DNA of 64,000 bases from JACDBZ01 sp038233215 (lineage in GTDB: Bacteria; Chloroflexota; Limnocylindria; QHBO01): assembly GCA_038233215.1 (NCBI GenBank), contig JBBSML010000008.1:1-64000 (forward strand), given 5' to 3'. The notes beneath the pieces were generated by a model, which did no database searches, was not told where the DNA came from, and was given only the letters and a program-made list of their open reading frames with translations. The translations under genes and the position numbers were made by a program. Positions 16,580 through 25,123 of this stretch are shown here, in pieces (the first letter of the stretch is position 1; every line of letters starts with the position of its first letter).

Positions 16580-18324
16580 TCGGGCGCTCCCTCGACCATG
16601 TCGGAGAGACCCTTGCCGGGCAGCATCATGGGGTAGACGTTCTGCGCCTCATCGAGATGGAAGTCGATCAGTGCCGGTCCGGGTGCCTTGCGTGCCTCGG
16701 CGATGACGCCGGCGACCTCGTCGGGTCGCGTCGCGCGCCAGGCAGGAATGCCGTAGGCCTCGCACAGCCTGAGGAGATCGGGTCCGAGCAGCTCGGCCGA
16801 GTGATAGTTCTCATCGTAGATGATCTCCTGCCATTGCCGGATCATTCCGAGCCGATGGTTGTTGAGCACCGCGATGCGCACCGGAATCTGGTCCTGCACC
16901 AGCGTCGCGAGCTCCTGCATGGTCATCTGGAAACCTCCGTCGCCACAGATCGCCCACGTCTCCCGCTCCGGTGCACCGAGCGCCGCGCCCATCGCGGCGG
17001 GAACGGCATAGCCCATGGTGCCCAGGCCGCCGCTGCTCAGATGCCGATATGGATGGCGGAATCCGAAGTAGCGCGCCGCCCACATCTGGTTCTGGCCGAC
17101 GTCGGAGACGAGCGTCGCCTGGTGATCGGTCGCCTCGCCGATCTGGTCGACCACGTAGTCGGCGGTCAACCTGCCCTCGCGCCAGGCGCCCGATCCGTGC
17201 CAGGAGCGCGCCTCGCTCACCTCGCGCCAGGCGGCCAGCTGGTCCATCCACGCCGTCCGCGCTTCGTTTTGCGGCAGGCGGCGCAGGAGGGCGGACAGCA
17301 GATCGCCCGCGTCGGCCACGATGCCGAGGTCGGTGCGAACGTTCTTGCCGATCTCGCTGCGGTCGACGTCCACGTGCACGATCCTCGCGTTTGGTGCGAA
17401 GGTGCTCGTCTTGCCGGTGATCCGGTCATCGTATCGGCAGCCGATCCCGATCAGCAGATCGCACTGCTGGATCATCTTGTTGACGTGCATCCAGCCATGC
17501 ATACCGGCATAGCCGGCGCTGAGCCGATGCGTTTCGTCCATATTGCCGATGCCGAGCAGCGTATGCGCCACTGGAATCTCGGATCGCTCTGCAACTTGGA
17601 GCAGCAGGTCAACGGCGTTCGCGATCTGGACGCCGTGGCCGGACAGGATCAGGGGGCGCTCGGCGCTTGCGATCATCTCGGCCAGCTGCTCCGCCTCCGG
17701 CACGTCGCCGCGCACCGGTCGCAGCAGGCCCGGCAGACGCAGCTGGTATGGCTCAGGATACGGGACCGATGTCTCCATCTGGAGCACGTCCTTCGGAAAG
17801 TCGATCAGGACCGGCCCGGGCCGGCCCGATCGCGCGATCTCGAAAGCCTCGGCGACCGCGTACGGAACTTCGTCGGGATCCATGACCACGGTCGCGTACT
17901 TGGTGACCGGCAGCGCGATGCCGACGATATCGGTCTCCTGGAATGCGTCCTTGCCGAGCATGCCTCGCGGAACGTTGCCGGTGATGGCGACCATGGGGAC
18001 GCTGTCCATCATGGCGGTCGCGAGGCCCGTCACGAGGTTGATGGCGCCGGGTCCGCTTGTTGCCATGGCGACCCCGACGTTGCCGGTGGCGCGGCTGAAA
18101 CCGTCGGCGGCATGGGCGCCACCCTGCTCGTGGCGCACGAGGATGTGCCGCAGCGGAAACTCGCGCAGGACGTCGTAGATCGGCAGGACCGTGCCACCGG
18201 GGTAGCCGAAGATGGTCGTCACGCCTTCGCGGACCAGCGCCTCGCAGACGGCGCGCGCACCGATGCGGGGCGCAACCTGCTCGGCGGGTGGGAAGGCGCT
18301 GATCGGGAGCGAAAGAGCTGCCAT
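16576..18324 (-). CDS. ilvB: Acetolactate synthase large (catalytic) subunit
   Basis: ThDP-dependent enzyme of 582 residues that makes acetolactate or acetohydroxybutyrate. It has the N-terminal catalytic Glu in VRHEQGGAHAADG, the FAD-contact region in the middle domain and the ThDP/Mg motif beginning ICGDGGFQM and ending in LNNHRLGM. The ATG at 18324 is chosen; the frame is open nine codons further upstream, but that extension would begin in the T-rich tail of the attenuator terminator. It is preceded by a weak GAGGA 11 bases away. First structural gene of the ilv-leu operon. Confidence 0.95.
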   Translation of the reverse strand: MAALSLPISAFPPAEQVAPRIGARAVCEALVREGVTTIFGYPGGTVLPIYDVLREFPLRHILVRHEQGGAHAADGFSRATGNVGVAMATSGPGAINLVTGLATAMMDSVPMVAITGNVPRGMLGKDAFQETDIVGIALPVTKYATVVMDPDEVPYAVAEAFEIARSGRPGPVLIDFPKDVLQMETSVPYPEPYQLRLPGLLRPVRGDVPEAEQLAEMIASAERPLILSGHGVQIANAVDLLLQVAERSEIPVAHTLLGIGNMDETHRLSAGYAGMHGWMHVNKMIQQCDLLIGIGCRYDDRITGKTSTFAPNARIVHVDVDRSEIGKNVRTDLGIVADAGDLLSALLRRLPQNEARTAWMDQLAAWREVSEARSWHGSGAWREGRLTADYVVDQIGEATDHQATLVSDVGQNQMWAARYFGFRHPYRHLSSGGLGTMGYAVPAAMGAALGAPERETWAICGDGGFQMTMQELATLVQDQIPVRIAVLNNHRLGMIRQWQEIIYDENYHSAELLGPDLLRLCEAYGIPAWRATRPDEVAGVIAEARKAPGPALIDFHLDEAQNVYPMMLPGKGLSDMVEGAPE

Positions 18325-18346
18325 GGTTGGGGGATTCCTCGTCTCA

Positions 18347-18382
18347 CACAAGAACCCCGCCTGGCTTTTCGGCCTGGCGGGG
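18347..18382 (-). terminator. Attenuator terminator in the ilvB leader
   Basis: On the minus strand CCCCGCC (18376-18382) pairs with GGCGGGG (18355-18361), and GGC (18372-18374) pairs with GCC (18363-18365), with one A:A mismatch between them and a GAAAA-type loop. The hairpin is followed by TTCTTGTG. It lies between the ILV-rich leader peptide and ilvB, the classical position of a transcription attenuator. Confidence 0.85.
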
Positions 18383-18411
18383 TGTCGGTCGCTTTCGGGT
18401 TGCCTGTCCGG

Positions 18412-18555
18412 CTACTCGGTCGAGCGTCCTCCATCCCGCCATCCAAGAAGGACGACGAGCCGAAGAATCTCGATAAGTACGAGCACGCCGAGCAGGCCGG
18501 GAAGGACCGGGCGCACGATCGGCTGAGCGGCGACGCTGCCGCGCTCAAAGGACAT
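18412..18555 (-). CDS. ilv operon leader peptide (47 aa)
   Basis: A 47-codon frame starting MSFERGSVAAQP and ending GWRDGGRSTE. Eighteen of the 25 residues from 13 to 37 are Leu, Val or Ile, including runs such as LLGVLVLIEIL and LVVLL. It lies immediately before the terminator hairpin and 88 bases before ilvB, so translation can sense charging of all three branched-chain tRNAs. There is no Shine-Dalgarno. A TAGGGT hexamer (18562-18567) is 6 bases before the ATG, so translation is probably leaderless. It is longer than typical ilv leader peptides. Confidence 0.85.
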   Translation of the reverse strand: MSFERGSVAAQPIVRPVLPGLLGVLVLIEILRLVVLLGWRDGGRSTE

Positions 18556-18561
18556 GCGTGG

Positions 18562-18580
18562 ACCCTACCAGCCGTGTCAA
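18562..18580 (-). promoter_or_regulatory. Probable promoter of the ilvB leader transcript
   Basis: On the minus strand, TGGTAGGGT forms an extended -10 (TAGGGT at 18562-18567) 6 bases from the leader-peptide ATG. A perfect TTGACA lies at 18575-18580 with only 7 bases between, too close for a normal -35/-10 pair. It may be a coincidental or regulatory element. A promoter downstream of ilvD lets the ilvB operon be controlled separately from ilvD. Confidence 0.5.
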
Positions 18581-18586
18581 CCCCAA

Positions 18587-20320
18587 TCAGCCTCGGGCCG
18601 ACTGCGAGAGCGCTCGAGCCAGGCGAGCACCGGTCGTCACCGCACCTTCAGAGGCCGATGACACCAACGCCGCATATTTGGCCATCACGCCACCCACGTG
18701 GCGTGGAGCCGTCGGCGTCCATGCGGCCATTCGTCGCACGATCTCCTCCTCTGGCACGTCCAGGTCCAACCGCCGCGCATCGACGTCGATGACGACCATG
18801 TCGCCCTCTTCCACCACACCGATCGGCCCACCCAGCGCCGCCTCCGGCGCCACGTGCCCGATCATCAGACCGTGCGTTCCGCCACTGAACCGGCCGTCGG
18901 TGATCAGCGCGACCTCGCCCACCAGTCCTTCGCCGACCAGGGCGCCGGTGACGCTGAGCATCTCCTGCATGCCGGGACCGCCGACTGGCCCCTCGTGGCG
19001 AATGACGACGACGTCTCCCGGACCGATGCGCTGCGCTCGAACGGCGTCATAGCAGGCAGCCTCGGAGTCGAACACGCGGGCCGGGCCGCGGAACTGGCGC
19101 ATCTCGTGGCCGGCGAGCTTGACGACGCAGCCCTCGGGGGCCAAGGAGCCGCGCAGGATTGCCAGGCCGCCGGTCGGCTTGATCGGGTGATTGATCGAGA
19201 CGACCACTTCCTGGCCGGCCGTCTCCACGGCGGCATCGGCGACCTCCGCCAGGGTCCGCCCGTCCACATTGCGCGTCAAACCGTCCACCTTGCCGCCTCG
19301 GATGAGCTCGCGGGCCACCAGCCCGATTCCGCCGGCCTCGTGGATGTCGAGTGCCGTGTAGCGGCCTCCCGGCATCATGTTGGCGACGATCGGCGTCCGT
19401 TCGGCGATGCGGTCGAACTCGTCAAGCTCGAGCGGGATGGCAAGCTCATGCGCGATCGCCAGCAGGTGCAGGACGCCGTTGGTGCTTCCGCCTGTGGCGG
19501 CGACCGACGCGATGGCATTGTCGATCGCCGCGCGGGTCATGATCTGCGAAGGCCGGACGCCGCCGTTGACCAACTCCATCACCAGCTCGCCGGACCGATA
19601 CGCCGCGTCAAGCTTCGACGGGTCCGTTGCCGGAATGCCGTTCAGCCCGCCGGGTGAGATACCGAGGAATTCGAGCGCGGTGCTCATGGTGTTGGCCGTG
19701 AACTGTCCACCGCATGCGCCTGGGCCGGGGCACGCCAGGTCCTCGATCTCGCGCAGCTCCTCGAGCGAGATCTTCCCGGCCCGGTACGCGCCGATCGCCT
19801 CGAACACGGTCACCACGGTCGCATCCCGCTTTCCGCGGATGGTGCCCGGATTGATGGTGCCGTTGTAGAGGACGAGGCCGGGGATATCCAGGCGCGCGAG
19901 CGCCATGGCTGCGGCAGGAATGGTCTTGTCACAGCCGACCAGGCACACAACCCCGTCGAAGAGATGGCCGCGCGCAACCAGCTCGATCGAATCGGCGATG
20001 ACCTCACGACTGATGAGCGAGGCTTTCATGCCCTCGGTGCCCATGCTGACACCGTCGCTCACCGCGATCGTGTTGAACTCCATCGGCGTGCCGCCGGCAG
20101 CCCGGATGCCCTCTTTGACGCGAACCGCCAGCTCGCGCTGGTTGTAGTTGCACGGCATCGTCTCGATCCAGGTCGTCGCAACACCGATGATTGGCTTCGA
20201 GAGGTCGTCATCCGTGAAACCGATGGCCTTGAGCATTGCGCGTGCAGCGGCTCGATCCGGCCCGTCCAGCAGGACGCGGCTGTGCTCGCGTGGGTCGTAG
20301 GCGGGAGTTGCATCGGTCAT
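18587..20320 (-). CDS. ilvD: Dihydroxy-acid dehydratase
   Basis: Fe-S dehydratase of 577 residues, the penultimate step to valine and isoleucine and the source of 2-ketoisovalerate for leucine. Cluster cysteines are seen in TMPCNYNQ, CLVGCDKTIP and GPGACGGQFTANTMS. The ATG at 20320 is favoured because a TAGACT hexamer (20328-20333) is 7 bases upstream and the protein then begins as usual for the family. It is divergent from leuC across a region of inverted repeats. The downstream ilvB leader has its own promoter, 31 bases past the ilvD stop. Confidence 0.95.
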   Translation of the reverse strand: MTDATPAYDPREHSRVLLDGPDRAAARAMLKAIGFTDDDLSKPIIGVATTWIETMPCNYNQRELAVRVKEGIRAAGGTPMEFNTIAVSDGVSMGTEGMKASLISREVIADSIELVARGHLFDGVVCLVGCDKTIPAAAMALARLDIPGLVLYNGTINPGTIRGKRDATVVTVFEAIGAYRAGKISLEELREIEDLACPGPGACGGQFTANTMSTALEFLGISPGGLNGIPATDPSKLDAAYRSGELVMELVNGGVRPSQIMTRAAIDNAIASVAATGGSTNGVLHLLAIAHELAIPLELDEFDRIAERTPIVANMMPGGRYTALDIHEAGGIGLVARELIRGGKVDGLTRNVDGRTLAEVADAAVETAGQEVVVSINHPIKPTGGLAILRGSLAPEGCVVKLAGHEMRQFRGPARVFDSEAACYDAVRAQRIGPGDVVVIRHEGPVGGPGMQEMLSVTGALVGEGLVGEVALITDGRFSGGTHGLMIGHVAPEAALGGPIGVVEEGDMVVIDVDARRLDLDVPEEEIVRRMAAWTPTAPRHVGGVMAKYAALVSSASEGAVTTGARLARALSQSARG

Positions 20321-20361
20321 GGCCCGGAGTCTATGCGACCCGTCCACTCGATATTCTGCCG

Positions 20362-20491
20362 GTGGGTGTATCGGCCATACATTGGCTGAATAGCCGCAGG
20401 TGGGGTAAGGCAGCCAGCAGGACAGCCTGACCCTGGCTGGGTCAGCCATCCCGTGGGTATATCGGCCAACGGATGGCTGGTAGACCCACGG
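20362..20491. promoter_or_regulatory. Operator-like inverted-repeat cluster between ilvD and leuC
   Basis: The divergent ilvD-leuC spacer contains seven exact YGGCCA/CAGCCA-TGGCTG half-sites. Two matched palindromes have the form TCGGCCA-N5-TGGCTG (20371-20389 and 20462-20480). Each is preceded by the direct repeat GTGGGTRTATCGGCCA, 92 bp apart. A perfect TGGCTG-GGT-CAGCCA lies between them (20434-20448), and an extra CAGCCA lies at 20411. The second palindrome is enclosed by perfect 8-bp arms, CCGTGGGT (20451-20458) and ACCCACGG (20484-20491). The arrangement fits cooperative binding by a dimeric regulator of both promoters; the regulator is not identified. Confidence 0.7.
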
Positions 20492-20554
20492 GCTGCATAC
20501 CAGATGCGGCCGAAGATGCGCCTACTTGACGGATCGGCTACGGTCGAGTCACCG

Positions 20555-21985
20555 ATGAATGACATGAACCCCGACTCCGCACGCCCGCGCACGACCGTCG
20601 ACAAGATCTGGGACGAGCATCTCGTGGCGCCCGGGACCGAGGGTGCGCCCGACGTGTTGGCCATCGATCTCCATCTCGTCCACGAGGTCACCAGCCCGCA
20701 GGCCTTCGACGGCCTCCGTGCCCGTGGCCTCAAGGTGCGCAGACCCGGCCAGACGCTTGCCACCGTCGACCACAGCATCCCGACCACGGACCGCAACCTG
20801 CCGATCGCCGATGAGATCGCCGCCACCCAGGTCAGCCGCCTCGAGCAGAACTGTGAGGAATTTGGCATCCCGCTGCACGGCATCGGCTCGCCGCACCAGG
20901 GGATCGTGCACGTCATCGGTCCGGAGCTGGGGGTGACCCAGCCGGGGATGACGATCGTGTGTGGCGATTCGCACACCGCAACCCACGGCGCATTTGGGGC
21001 GCTCGCCTTCGGGATAGGCACCACGGAGGTGGAGCAGGTGCTTGCCACCCAAACGCTCCTCCAGCGCCGTCCGAAGACCTTCGAAGTGCGCGTTGACGGC
21101 CAGCTCCATCCCGGCGTGACGTCCAAAGACATCATCTTGAGCCTCCTCAGCCGGATCGGTGTCGGCGGTGGAACAGGCCATGTCTTCGAATACGGCGGCT
21201 CGGCCATCCGCGCGCTCGGAATGGAAGGGCGCATGACCATCTGCAACATGAGCATCGAGGGCGGTGCGCGTGCCGGACTGGTCGCCCCGGACGAGACCAC
21301 CTTCGACTATGTCAAGGGACGGCAGCATGCGCCGACCGACGCTGACTGGGACGCCGCCGTGGACCGATGGCGCAGCCTCACCACTGACGAGGGCGCGGAG
21401 CACGACCGCAGCATCAGTTTCGACGCCGGCGACCTGACGCCGATGGTGACCTACGGCACGAATCCCGGCATGGGCTTTCCGATCACCGACCGCATCCCTG
21501 ATCCGGACGCCCTGACCGATGCGACGCAACGCGACTCCCTGCGCGCGGCCCTGACCTACATGGCCCTCACCCCCGGTGAGCCGATCCTGGGCAAGCCGAT
21601 CGACGTGGTCTTCATCGGCTCCTGCACGAATTCGCGCATCAGCGATCTGCGCGAGGCGGCGCGCATGCTGCGCGGACGCCATGTTGCCGAAGGCGTGCGC
21701 GTCATGGTCGTCCCCGGCTCGACCGAGGTGAAGCGGCAGGCGGAGGAGGAAGGGTTGGCATCGGTCTTCCGCGAGGCGGGCGCCGAGTGGCGCGAGGCGG
21801 GCTGCTCGATGTGCATCGCCATGAACGGCGATCAGCTGTCGCCGGGGCAATACTCGGTCAGCACCAGCAATCGGAACTTCGAGGGACGCCAGGGCAAGGG
21901 CGGGCGCACGTTCCTGGCGTCGCCGCTGACGGCAGTCGCATCGGCCGTGACGGGGCGGCTTTCCGACCCGAGGTCGCTGCTGTGA
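20555..21985 (+). CDS. leuC: 3-isopropylmalate dehydratase large subunit
   Basis: Aconitase-family subunit of 476 residues. It carries the 4Fe-4S ligands in FIGSCTNSRI and in GCSMCIAMN, together with the GDSHTATHGAFG motif. The frame is open about 100 bases further upstream, but that stretch runs through the operator palindromes, so the ATG at 20555 is chosen (a second ATG lies 9 bases on). With LeuD it isomerises isopropylmalate, and probably citramalate in the CimA route. GTGA overlap with leuD. Confidence 0.95.
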   Translation: MNDMNPDSARPRTTVDKIWDEHLVAPGTEGAPDVLAIDLHLVHEVTSPQAFDGLRARGLKVRRPGQTLATVDHSIPTTDRNLPIADEIAATQVSRLEQNCEEFGIPLHGIGSPHQGIVHVIGPELGVTQPGMTIVCGDSHTATHGAFGALAFGIGTTEVEQVLATQTLLQRRPKTFEVRVDGQLHPGVTSKDIILSLLSRIGVGGGTGHVFEYGGSAIRALGMEGRMTICNMSIEGGARAGLVAPDETTFDYVKGRQHAPTDADWDAAVDRWRSLTTDEGAEHDRSISFDAGDLTPMVTYGTNPGMGFPITDRIPDPDALTDATQRDSLRAALTYMALTPGEPILGKPIDVVFIGSCTNSRISDLREAARMLRGRHVAEGVRVMVVPGSTEVKRQAEEEGLASVFREAGAEWREAGCSMCIAMNGDQLSPGQYSVSTSNRNFEGRQGKGGRTFLASPLTAVASAVTGRLSDPRSLL

Positions 21986-22593
21986 CCCAGGCCTTCTCCT
22001 CGGTGACTTCAGCCGCTGTGCCGATGCCGCGCAACGACATCGACACCGACCAGGTCATCCCGGCCAGGTTCTTGAAGACCGTCAACCGCGCGGGCCTTGG
22101 GGACCAGCTCTTTTTCGATTGGCGCTACCTCCCCGACGGCTCGTCGAACCCGGAGTTCGTGCTCAATCGTCCCGAAATGGCCGGTCGCCAGATCCTGGTA
22201 GCGGGTGACAACTTCGGTTGTGGATCGTCACGGGAGCACGCCCCCTGGGCGCTCACCGCGTGGGGTATTCGGGCCGTGATCAGCAGTTCATTCGCTGACA
22301 TCTTCACCGTCAATGCCCTCAAGAACGCGCTCATCCCGGTGGCCGTGCCGCCGGAGCAGCTGGGGCGCATCGGTTCGATGCTGGAGTCTGATCCCGGCGC
22401 CGAGCTGACCGTGGACCTGGAGGCCAGCGAGCTGCGCCTGCCGGACGGATCGGCCATTCCATTCAAGGTCGATCCCTTCGCCCGACGCATGATCCTGGAC
22501 GGGACCGATGAGATGGGCTACCTGCTGGCCCATGAGCCTCAGTTGGAAGCCTACGAAGCCTCCCACCCGCCGAGGGTTTCGACCCTGGGATGA
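21982..22593 (+). CDS. leuD: 3-isopropylmalate dehydratase small subunit
   Basis: Small (swivel-domain) subunit of 203 residues with NDIDTDQVIPARFL at the N-terminus and the substrate loop GDNFGCGSSREHAPWAL near residue 75. The GTG start at 21982 overlaps the leuC stop. It ends in a 4-base overlap with an unknown membrane protein, so leuC, leuD and that gene form one transcript. The size fits the bacterial LeuD type (about 200 residues) rather than the shorter archaeal form. Confidence 0.95.
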   Translation: MTQAFSSVTSAAVPMPRNDIDTDQVIPARFLKTVNRAGLGDQLFFDWRYLPDGSSNPEFVLNRPEMAGRQILVAGDNFGCGSSREHAPWALTAWGIRAVISSSFADIFTVNALKNALIPVAVPPEQLGRIGSMLESDPGAELTVDLEASELRLPDGSAIPFKVDPFARRMILDGTDEMGYLLAHEPQLEAYEASHPPRVSTLG

Positions 22594-23324
22594 ACAGGTT
22601 GAGCGTGATGCGGGTGATCGCCTGGATCATGGCCGTGTCGGCGCTGGGGTTCGGGCTGTTCACGATCGTGTTCGGCATTATCAGTCCGGCGCAGGAGATT
22701 CATGCCATTCACAACGCGGTGGTGGCGTCGTTGTTGATCGTTTTGTCGGCGCCGCCGGCCATCGTGGTCGCTCGGACGCCGGATCGGTCCATACGCGCTC
22801 TTGTGCTCCTCGGCGCAGTTGCGATCGCCAGCCTGGCGACGATGGCGCTGAGTCTCACGCTCGATCCGTTCACACTGCCGTTCGCGGGTCTCGTCGGCGT
22901 GCTCTGGGTGGTTATGCCCAGCCGCTCAGGTGCGGTTCCCGCAGGCCGACTGAGCTGGATCATGTTGCTCATGGTGGCCGCCGGCGCGGTGCCATTGGTG
23001 CTCTACGCCCTCAGTCACGCCGAGCTTCAGCGCACCGATTCGTCGAGCGAGCACGCGGCGTTCTTCCACTGGGTCGAGACGTCGTTTTACGCGATTGCCA
23101 TCCTGCTGCTCGGGTTGCTCGCCGCGCTGCGACCCGGCCCACTCCGCATGGCCGCGTGGCTTGCCGGCCTCGCGTTGGCGGTCCTTGGTGGCGGGTCGCT
23201 GCTGCTCGGCCAGTACGCGTCGGCCATCGAGGCGCCCTGGAGCTGGGCGGCGTTGCTTGGAGGCGTCGCCTTCATTGCCGCTGGCGCGTGGGAGGCGCAG
23301 CGCGTGAACTTGGCTTCGGACTGA
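22590..23324 (+). CDS. Polytopic membrane protein of unknown function
   Basis: A 244-residue protein with about seven predicted membrane segments. The first begins at residue 8 (VIAWIMAVSALGFGLFTIVFG), and a soluble loop with SHAELQRTDSSSEHAAFFHW lies near residue 150. No family is recognised. It overlaps the leuD stop by 4 bases, so it is translated from the leuCD message. A transport or export role linked to branched-chain amino acids is possible but rests on position only. The His- and Glu-bearing loop could bind a ligand or metal. Confidence 0.72.
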   Translation: MNRLSVMRVIAWIMAVSALGFGLFTIVFGIISPAQEIHAIHNAVVASLLIVLSAPPAIVVARTPDRSIRALVLLGAVAIASLATMALSLTLDPFTLPFAGLVGVLWVVMPSRSGAVPAGRLSWIMLLMVAAGAVPLVLYALSHAELQRTDSSSEHAAFFHWVETSFYAIAILLLGLLAALRPGPLRMAAWLAGLALAVLGGGSLLLGQYASAIEAPWSWAALLGGVAFIAAGAWEAQRVNLASD

Positions 23325-23427
23325 CTGAGGTTCCACCCTGCAAGCGAGACACTTCGGTTTGCGCTCCAGTGAGGGCCGGCTCGGGCCACGACCGCCCTCG
23401 TCTGCAGTGTGGATTCTGTAAGCAATC

Positions 23428-23844
23428 CTACGGGGCGGGGTCCTCGACCGTCTGAGCCTCGTAACCCAGCCAGTAAAGTCCGCCCGCGCGGCAGGCCGGC
23501 GGAATGTCCTCACCGATGAGTTCCACCACAAATTCGTAATGCTCCTCCGAATATTCCCCGCCACCCAAGTGCACGGGCTCGCCGACGATTGCCACATCGC
23601 CGCGGTCATGGACGGCGCGTATGCCACCATCATCGACAACTCGCGCTTCGGGCGGCCACAGGATGAGTGACCGAGATGGACCAGTGTCGACCCATAGGCA
23701 TCCGTCCTCTTCGATGAGCGTCCCGTTCAACTCGCCCGCGGGGAATCCATTCATCGGGCCATACATGGGAAAGAACAGGTTCGGTGGCGCGGCTGAGCAG
23801 CTCCCGATGACCAGCAATGCGGCAAGTAGGGAGATGCGCCTCAC
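23428..23844 (-). CDS. Putative lipoprotein, unknown function
   Basis: A 138-residue protein with a short signal peptide (VRRISLLAALLVIGSC) ending in a lipobox-like IGSC, so it is probably a membrane-anchored extracytoplasmic lipoprotein. The mature part is acidic with DDGGIRAVHDRGDVA and GGEYSEEHYEFVVEL. No domain is recognised. The GTG at 23844 overlaps the aroQ stop (GTGA), which makes this the last gene of the aro operon; the longer open frame upstream only shadows aroQ. The link to aromatic metabolism is positional. Confidence 0.7.
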   Translation of the reverse strand: MRRISLLAALLVIGSCSAAPPNLFFPMYGPMNGFPAGELNGTLIEEDGCLWVDTGPSRSLILWPPEARVVDDGGIRAVHDRGDVAIVGEPVHLGGGEYSEEHYEFVVELIGEDIPPACRAGGLYWLGYEAQTVEDPAP

Positions 23845-24266
23845 CCTGGTGCGTCCAGGAGCCAGTCGATGGCATCGAGATAGCCGCGCCACCCTCGGCC
23901 GATGATCTGGTGACGCGTGGCCGGCGCGGTCACGGAAATCCGACGCCATGGCTCGCGGACATTGATGTCGGTGATGTGGACCTCGACCGCCGGTCGTTCG
24001 CACGCGATTAGGGCGTCATGGAGCGCGTATGACGTGTGCGACAGCGCACCGAAGTTGCAGATGACCGCGTCGTAGTCGAGCTGCTCGAGTCGATCAATCA
24101 GGGCGCCCTCGTGATTCGACTGCATGGCCTCGAGCAGCGATCCGCGTGCGAGGGCATGGGAGCTGACGGCCTCGACGATCTCGGCCAGCGTCATCGAGCC
24201 GTAGATGTCCGGTTCGCGCCGGCCCAGCGTGCCGAGGTTGGGGCCATTGAGCAGAAGAATTCTCAC
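23841..24266 (-). CDS. aroQ: 3-dehydroquinate dehydratase, type II
   Basis: Dodecameric type II enzyme of 141 residues, third step of the shikimate pathway. The catalytic Tyr is in REPDIYGSM. LLLNGPNLGTLG, SNHEGALIDRL, NFGALSHTSYALHDAL and EVHITDINVREPWR give the active-site Asn, His and Arg in the expected order. Overlaps pheA and the lipoprotein gene by 4 bases. Confidence 0.95.
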   Translation of the reverse strand: MRILLLNGPNLGTLGRREPDIYGSMTLAEIVEAVSSHALARGSLLEAMQSNHEGALIDRLEQLDYDAVICNFGALSHTSYALHDALIACERPAVEVHITDINVREPWRRISVTAPATRHQIIGRGWRGYLDAIDWLLDAPG

Positions 24267-25123
24267 GGTTGGTTCCTTGCGACGTCGAACGAGCCCAGGA
24301 TCCGCATCGTGCTGGTGTGCTCGCGCAGGTCGGCCAGTGCGCCAACCAGTGGCCTGGCGGCGGCATCACCGGCCACCTGGACCAGGAACCGATAGCGCCA
24401 CGGGCCGCTGCCGGACGGGCGCGACTCGATCCTGCTCAGATTGATGCCGGCTTCGGCGAGCGATCCCAGCGCGCGATAGAGGTCGCCGGGCTGGTGCCCG
24501 GTCTCGAAGGTAATGAGCGTTTCCCGTTCTCCACCATGGCTCGTTGCCAAAAGTCCCCGAGCTTCCGGTCGGGCGCCTGCGTCGAGGATCAGGACGGCGA
24601 AGCGCGTCACGTTGTGGGTCGAGTCCTGGATGTCTGTTGCCGCGATCTCGAGGCTGTACCGCTCTGCCGCACGTTGGGAAGCAATGGCGGCCACGGTGGG
24701 GTTGCCGCTGAATGCCAGCTCGCGGGCGGCCCCGGCGGTATCTGCGGACGGCACGATCTGCCAGCCACGGCCGGAAAGGAAGCGTTCGCATTGCGCGAGC
24801 GCCTGCCAGTGGCTGCTGACGCGCGTCACTCGTTCAAGGTCGGCGCCCGGCAGCAACAGCAACTGATGACGAATCGGCAGCAGGAGCTCGCCGACGACCC
24901 TCAGTGAGCCATCGGCCAGTGCGTCTAGGGCGTCTCCGACCGTGCCGGCCAGCGAGTTTTCGAGCGGCAGGACGCCTGCGTCGACCGATCCGTTCTCGAC
25001 AGCAGCGCAGACGGCGGAGAAGGTGGCCATCGGCACCGGCGTGACTCCATCGGCGCCGAAGTAGCCGATGACGGCCTCTTCGCCGAAGGCACCCGGCTCG
25101 CCCTGGTAGGCGACGGTGGTCAC
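24263..25123 (-). CDS. pheA: Prephenate dehydratase
   Basis: Monofunctional enzyme of 286 residues converting prephenate to phenylpyruvate. The catalytic domain (1-180) has VLPLENSLAGTV and the THNVTRFAVL motif. The C-terminal ACT domain (about 195-275) has TGHQPGDLYRALGSLAEAGIN and SRIESRPSG, the phenylalanine-binding signature. The chorismate mutase step is supplied by the fused domain on the DAHP synthase of the same operon. No prephenate or arogenate dehydrogenase (tyrosine branch) is visible in the window. Confidence 0.94.
   Translation of the reverse strand: MTTVAYQGEPGAFGEEAVIGYFGADGVTPVPMATFSAVCAAVENGSVDAGVLPLENSLAGTVGDALDALADGSLRVVGELLLPIRHQLLLLPGADLERVTRVSSHWQALAQCERFLSGRGWQIVPSADTAGAARELAFSGNPTVAAIASQRAAERYSLEIAATDIQDSTHNVTRFAVLILDAGARPEARGLLATSHGGERETLITFETGHQPGDLYRALGSLAEAGINLSRIESRPSGSGPWRYRFLVQVAGDAAARPLVGALADLREHTSTMRILGSFDVARNQP

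Noticed and set aside
18325..18351. Nine-residue N-terminal extension of IlvB
   Set aside because: The start would fall in the T-rich tail of the leader terminator.
16561..18792. Very long plus-strand open frame (over 700 codons) antisense to ilvB and ilvN
   Set aside because: Composition is Arg/Gly/His-rich shadow sequence caused by high GC third positions of ilvB; no motif, and ilvB is unmistakable on the other strand.
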